Shown here: positions 62,620-64,000 of the stretch, one piece after another
How positions within the stretch are numbered: the stretch's first letter is position 1
Layout of the letters: each line of letters starts with the position of its first letter
Source: Cerasicoccus frondis
GTDB lineage: Bacteria; Verrucomicrobiota; Verrucomicrobiia; Opitutales; Cerasicoccaceae
Reading direction: 5' to 3'
Length of the DNA stretch: 64,000 nucleotides
NCBI GenBank assembly: GCA_031296915.1
Contig: JAVDPC010000013.1
Location: forward strand, 62,001-126,000
Translations under genes and position numbers: made by a program
Notes under the pieces: model-generated
What the model was told of the DNA's origin: nothing
The model's database searches: none
What the model saw: only the letters and a program-made list of their open reading frames with translations

Positions 62620-63118
62620 AATGAGGAATTAGGAAATCAGAATGAGGGAAATAGGTTGATCTGGATCGGGAATAACAATTGATTGTGCGAGTGAGTGATA
62701 AACCTAGATTTGACCTTGAGGAGCGGACAGCCAAGTTTGGTGAGGCAGTGATAGGTTTCACGAGAAGTCTGACAGTAGACCCGATTACGAAGCCGTTGAT
62801 TGGCCAGGTAGTTCGCTCTGGATGCAGTGTCGGAGCCAATTACTGCGAAGCGGACGATGCCCACACCAAGAAAGAGTTCCGTCAGAAAATCTCGTATTGC
62901 CGAAAGGAGGCCCGAGAGACCAAGCACTGGCTTCGAATGATCGCAAAAGCCTGCCCGGAAAAGCGGGATGATTCCTTGGTTCTGTGGAAAGAGGCTCATG
63001 AGTTGAATCTTATCTTTTCGGCGATTATTCGTAACAGTGAGGAGTGAAGAATGAGGGATTGTAGAATTCTCGTGTAACCGTCTCCTCATTCCTCATTCTC
63101 GTTTCGGCATTCCTCATT
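62620..63118. mobile_element. Small inverted-heptad element carrying an IVS-type ORF
   Basis: A 499-bp segment between ferritin and nifE. The left arm (62620-62647, plus strand) and the right arm (63118-63091, minus strand) are each four heptads of the AATNANG type, both starting and ending with AATGAGG, and agree at 23 of 28 positions; the right arm adds a fifth AATGAGG. Between them is a four-helix-bundle ORF on the plus strand, against the direction of all nif genes. The right arm contains the ferritin stop codon. No transposase or clear target-site duplication was seen, so movement is inferred from structure and the ORF-less sibling copy. Confidence 0.55.
62691..63047 (+). CDS. Four-helix-bundle protein (23S rRNA intervening-sequence type)
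   Basis: About 118 aa, start uncertain: GTG 62691 fits the usual family N-terminus (SDKPRFDLEERTAKFGEAV), while TTG 62679 and GTG 62685 are also in frame. The signature VVRSGCSVGANYCEADDAHT, then FRQKISYCRKEARETKHWLR and LWKEAHELNLIFS, is that of the S23/IVS four-helix-bundle family (TIGR02436), which also includes homologues of the diversity-generating-retroelement accessory protein Avd. Members often occur inside 23S rRNA intervening sequences or as orphan genes; their function is unknown, possibly nucleic-acid binding. Here it is antisense within the nif operon, bounded by heptad-repeat arms. No reverse transcriptase is near. Confidence 0.85.
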   Translation: MSDKPRFDLEERTAKFGEAVIGFTRSLTVDPITKPLIGQVVRSGCSVGANYCEADDAHTKKEFRQKISYCRKEARETKHWLRMIAKACPEKRDDSLVLWKEAHELNLIFSAIIRNSEE

Positions 63119-63626
63119 CCACCGTGAGCGGAGCTTCATTGCCCGTCAGGGTTTTCACAATGTGGCGGTCCAGGTTGTAAGAGGCACCGGAGCATTCGGC
63201 GCGACGCGTTAGGGTAACCATGCTACCCGTCCAGGCTTCTTCTTCGACTTGCTCTTCGATGAACTTGAGCAGGAGGGGCTGGACGTAGTAATCTTTCACT
63301 TCGAGCGAGATTTCGTAGCAACGATGGATCGCTTCAGTGTTGTAGCGCTCGAGGGTTTCGGCGTGCTGGGCGACATCGAGCAGCTTGCTGAAGTCTGCCT
63401 TAGGCGCTTCCATGGCGGACACTTCGGGCAAGACGCCGCGGTCGGCCAAATGTCCGAAAAACTTCTCGGCGTGTTCGCGCTCTTCTTCGGCTTGCTTGAA
63501 GAAAAACTCAGCGTAACCAGCGTAGTCCTTGTCCTGGCACCAGAGGGCCATCGCAAAGTAAGACTGCGCGGCAAACAGCTCGTGGTTGGCCTGGTCGTTG
63601 AGCGCTTTTTTAATCGTTGGGTTCAT
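63114..63626 (-). CDS. Non-haem ferritin
   Basis: 170 aa, FtnA-type length. Ferroxidase-centre residues are visible: Glu16 (NHELFAAQSYFAMALW), Glu49 and His52 (EEEREHAEKFF), and the later Glu residues in the KFIEEQVEEEAW helix. It stores iron as ferric mineral in a 24-subunit shell in the cytosol. Its place between nifK and nifE suggests a dedicated iron reserve or iron buffer for nitrogenase clusters. Its last codons and TGA stop lie within a heptad repeat (GAATGAGG), so its C-terminus may have been altered by the element insertion. A hairpin separates it from nifK. Confidence 0.94.
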   Translation of the reverse strand: MNPTIKKALNDQANHELFAAQSYFAMALWCQDKDYAGYAEFFFKQAEEEREHAEKFFGHLADRGVLPEVSAMEAPKADFSKLLDVAQHAETLERYNTEAIHRCYEISLEVKDYYVQPLLLKFIEEQVEEEAWTGSMVTLTRRAECSGASYNLDRHIVKTLTGNEAPLTVE

Positions 63627-63692
63627 AGAATCGTTCGTTGATGGTGTGTTTACTTTGCTGCGATATATTTAAGAAAAAAGGGTTGGGGTAAC

Positions 63693-63731
63693 GGGGTGCG
63701 GACGCCGAATCCCGTCAACGGTCCGCACCCC
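63693..63731 (-). terminator. Stable hairpin between nifK and ferritin
   Basis: Perfect 11-bp stem GGGGTGCGGAC (63693-63703) with GTCCGCACCCC (63721-63731) and a 17-nt loop. On the minus strand a run of T follows about 14 nt later (CCCTTTTTTC). It may partly stop transcription after nifK or protect the nifHDK mRNA end, setting a higher level for the structural genes than for the assembly genes. Confidence 0.65.
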
Positions 63732-63755
63732 TTTGGCTGTATTCTTGCTTACTAA

Positions 63756-64000
63756 CTACAGGACTAATTCAATTTCGTGGTCCGGATCTTCGCGGTCGCG
63801 CTTGTCGAAGAAGGCATCCGTGATCTTCTCGAGGATGCGCATGCCGCCTTGGTAACCAACGGTGGGGAAGGCGCGGTGGCCGACGCGGTCCATGATCGGG
63901 AAGCCGAAGCGGACGAAGGGAACATCTTCCGTTTTGGCGACGAACTTGCCGTAGGTGTTACCCATGAGCAGGTCGACCGGATTGGCCTTGATCCACTGGT
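63756..64000 (-). CDS. nifK: Nitrogenase MoFe protein beta subunit, C-terminal fragment (cut by window end)
   Basis: Only the last about 81 codons are present; the frame stays open to the window end. VDLLMGNTYGKFVAKTEDVP, FVRFGFPIMDRVGHRAFPTV and GYQGGMRILEKITDAFFD are typical of the NifK C-terminus. The beta subunit forms the MoFe protein with NifD. nifD and nifH are expected further to the right. A perfect 11-bp hairpin lies 24 bp downstream of the stop codon. Confidence 0.95.
   Translation of the reverse strand, partial: QWIKANPVDLLMGNTYGKFVAKTEDVPFVRFGFPIMDRVGHRAFPTVGYQGGMRILEKITDAFFDKRDREDPDHEIELVL

Noticed and set aside
62609..63113. Diversity-generating retroelement suggested by the Avd-like four-helix-bundle protein
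   Set aside because: No reverse transcriptase, template repeat or variable repeat is seen near it.
58222..63118. Heptad repeats in the nif gaps as a CRISPR array
   Set aside because: Units are only 7 nt, contiguous and without spacers; no cas genes.
50353..64000. Sigma-54 (TGGCAC-N5-TTGCA) promoters inside the nif operon
   Set aside because: None was found by eye in the intergenic gaps; the main promoter is probably upstream of nifH outside the window.
1..64000. tRNA, rRNA and known riboswitches
   Set aside because: No cloverleaf, rRNA-like stretch or recognisable riboswitch core was noticed; a covariance-model search would be needed to exclude small ones.

Overview
The window looks like a piece of chromosome from a marine-type Verrucomicrobiota bacterium, probably close to Opitutae/Puniceicoccales. 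That placement is an inference. It rests on a Verru_Chthon cassette protein A at the left edge, a PEP-CTERM exosortase substrate, an ECF-sigma/Hanks-kinase pair typical of the PVC group, several sulfatases and divergent polysaccharide hydrolases, and start codons that mostly lack a clear Shine-Dalgarno sequence. No rRNA or tRNA gene and no CRISPR array was seen.

Layout, left half: (1) 1-2.8 kb, the end of a Verru_Chthon cassette. (2) 2.8-8.9 kb, a LacI-type regulator divergent from a GH94-type phosphorylase and a GH116-type hydrolase, a cytosolic oligosaccharide-use locus. (3) 9.1-17.4 kb, a 1938-residue secreted beta-propeller/c-haem protein beside an ECF sigma factor and a transmembrane Ser/Thr kinase. 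(4) 17.4-22.5 kb, an M42 peptidase and an araB-araA-araD operon. (5) 22.9-25.7 kb, acnB with a very strong terminator hairpin. (6) 25.8-39.7 kb, a glycan-degradation block: an FAD oxidoreductase, three sulfatases, an SGNH hydrolase and two large clan-A-like glycoside hydrolases, one with three tandem C-terminal modules.

Layout, right half: (7) 39.9-45.9 kb, a tightly overlapped MoxR/DUF58/VWA (Bat-like) operon ending in a VWA-TPR fusion. (8) 46.0-50.4 kb, a secreted sulfatase, a PEP-CTERM protein and a GH13 enzyme around a 389-bp intergenic region with two perfect inverted repeats. (9) 50.4-64.0 kb, a nitrogen-fixation cluster read entirely on the minus strand: nifK (cut by the window end), ferritin, nifE, nifN, nifB, a [2Fe-2S] ferredoxin, nifV, an unknown 172-aa protein, a flavodoxin-domain protein, nifJ, draT, draG.

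Working together, the nif genes cover cofactor assembly (NifB, NifE/N, NifV), electron supply from pyruvate (NifJ with the flavodoxin and ferredoxin), iron storage (ferritin) and post-translational on/off switching of nitrogenase reductase (DraT/DraG). nifH and nifD should lie just right of the window.

The most unusual structure is a family of short elements sitting directly after stop codons in the nif operon. Their ends are arrays of 7-nt repeats (consensus about AATNANG). The copy between ferritin and nifE has inverted heptad arms around an antisense four-helix-bundle (23S-IVS type) ORF. The copy between nifN and nifB has the same arms but no ORF. A third, divergent copy lies between nifB and the ferredoxin gene. 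This looks like an autonomous/non-autonomous pair of a small, poorly described mobile element.
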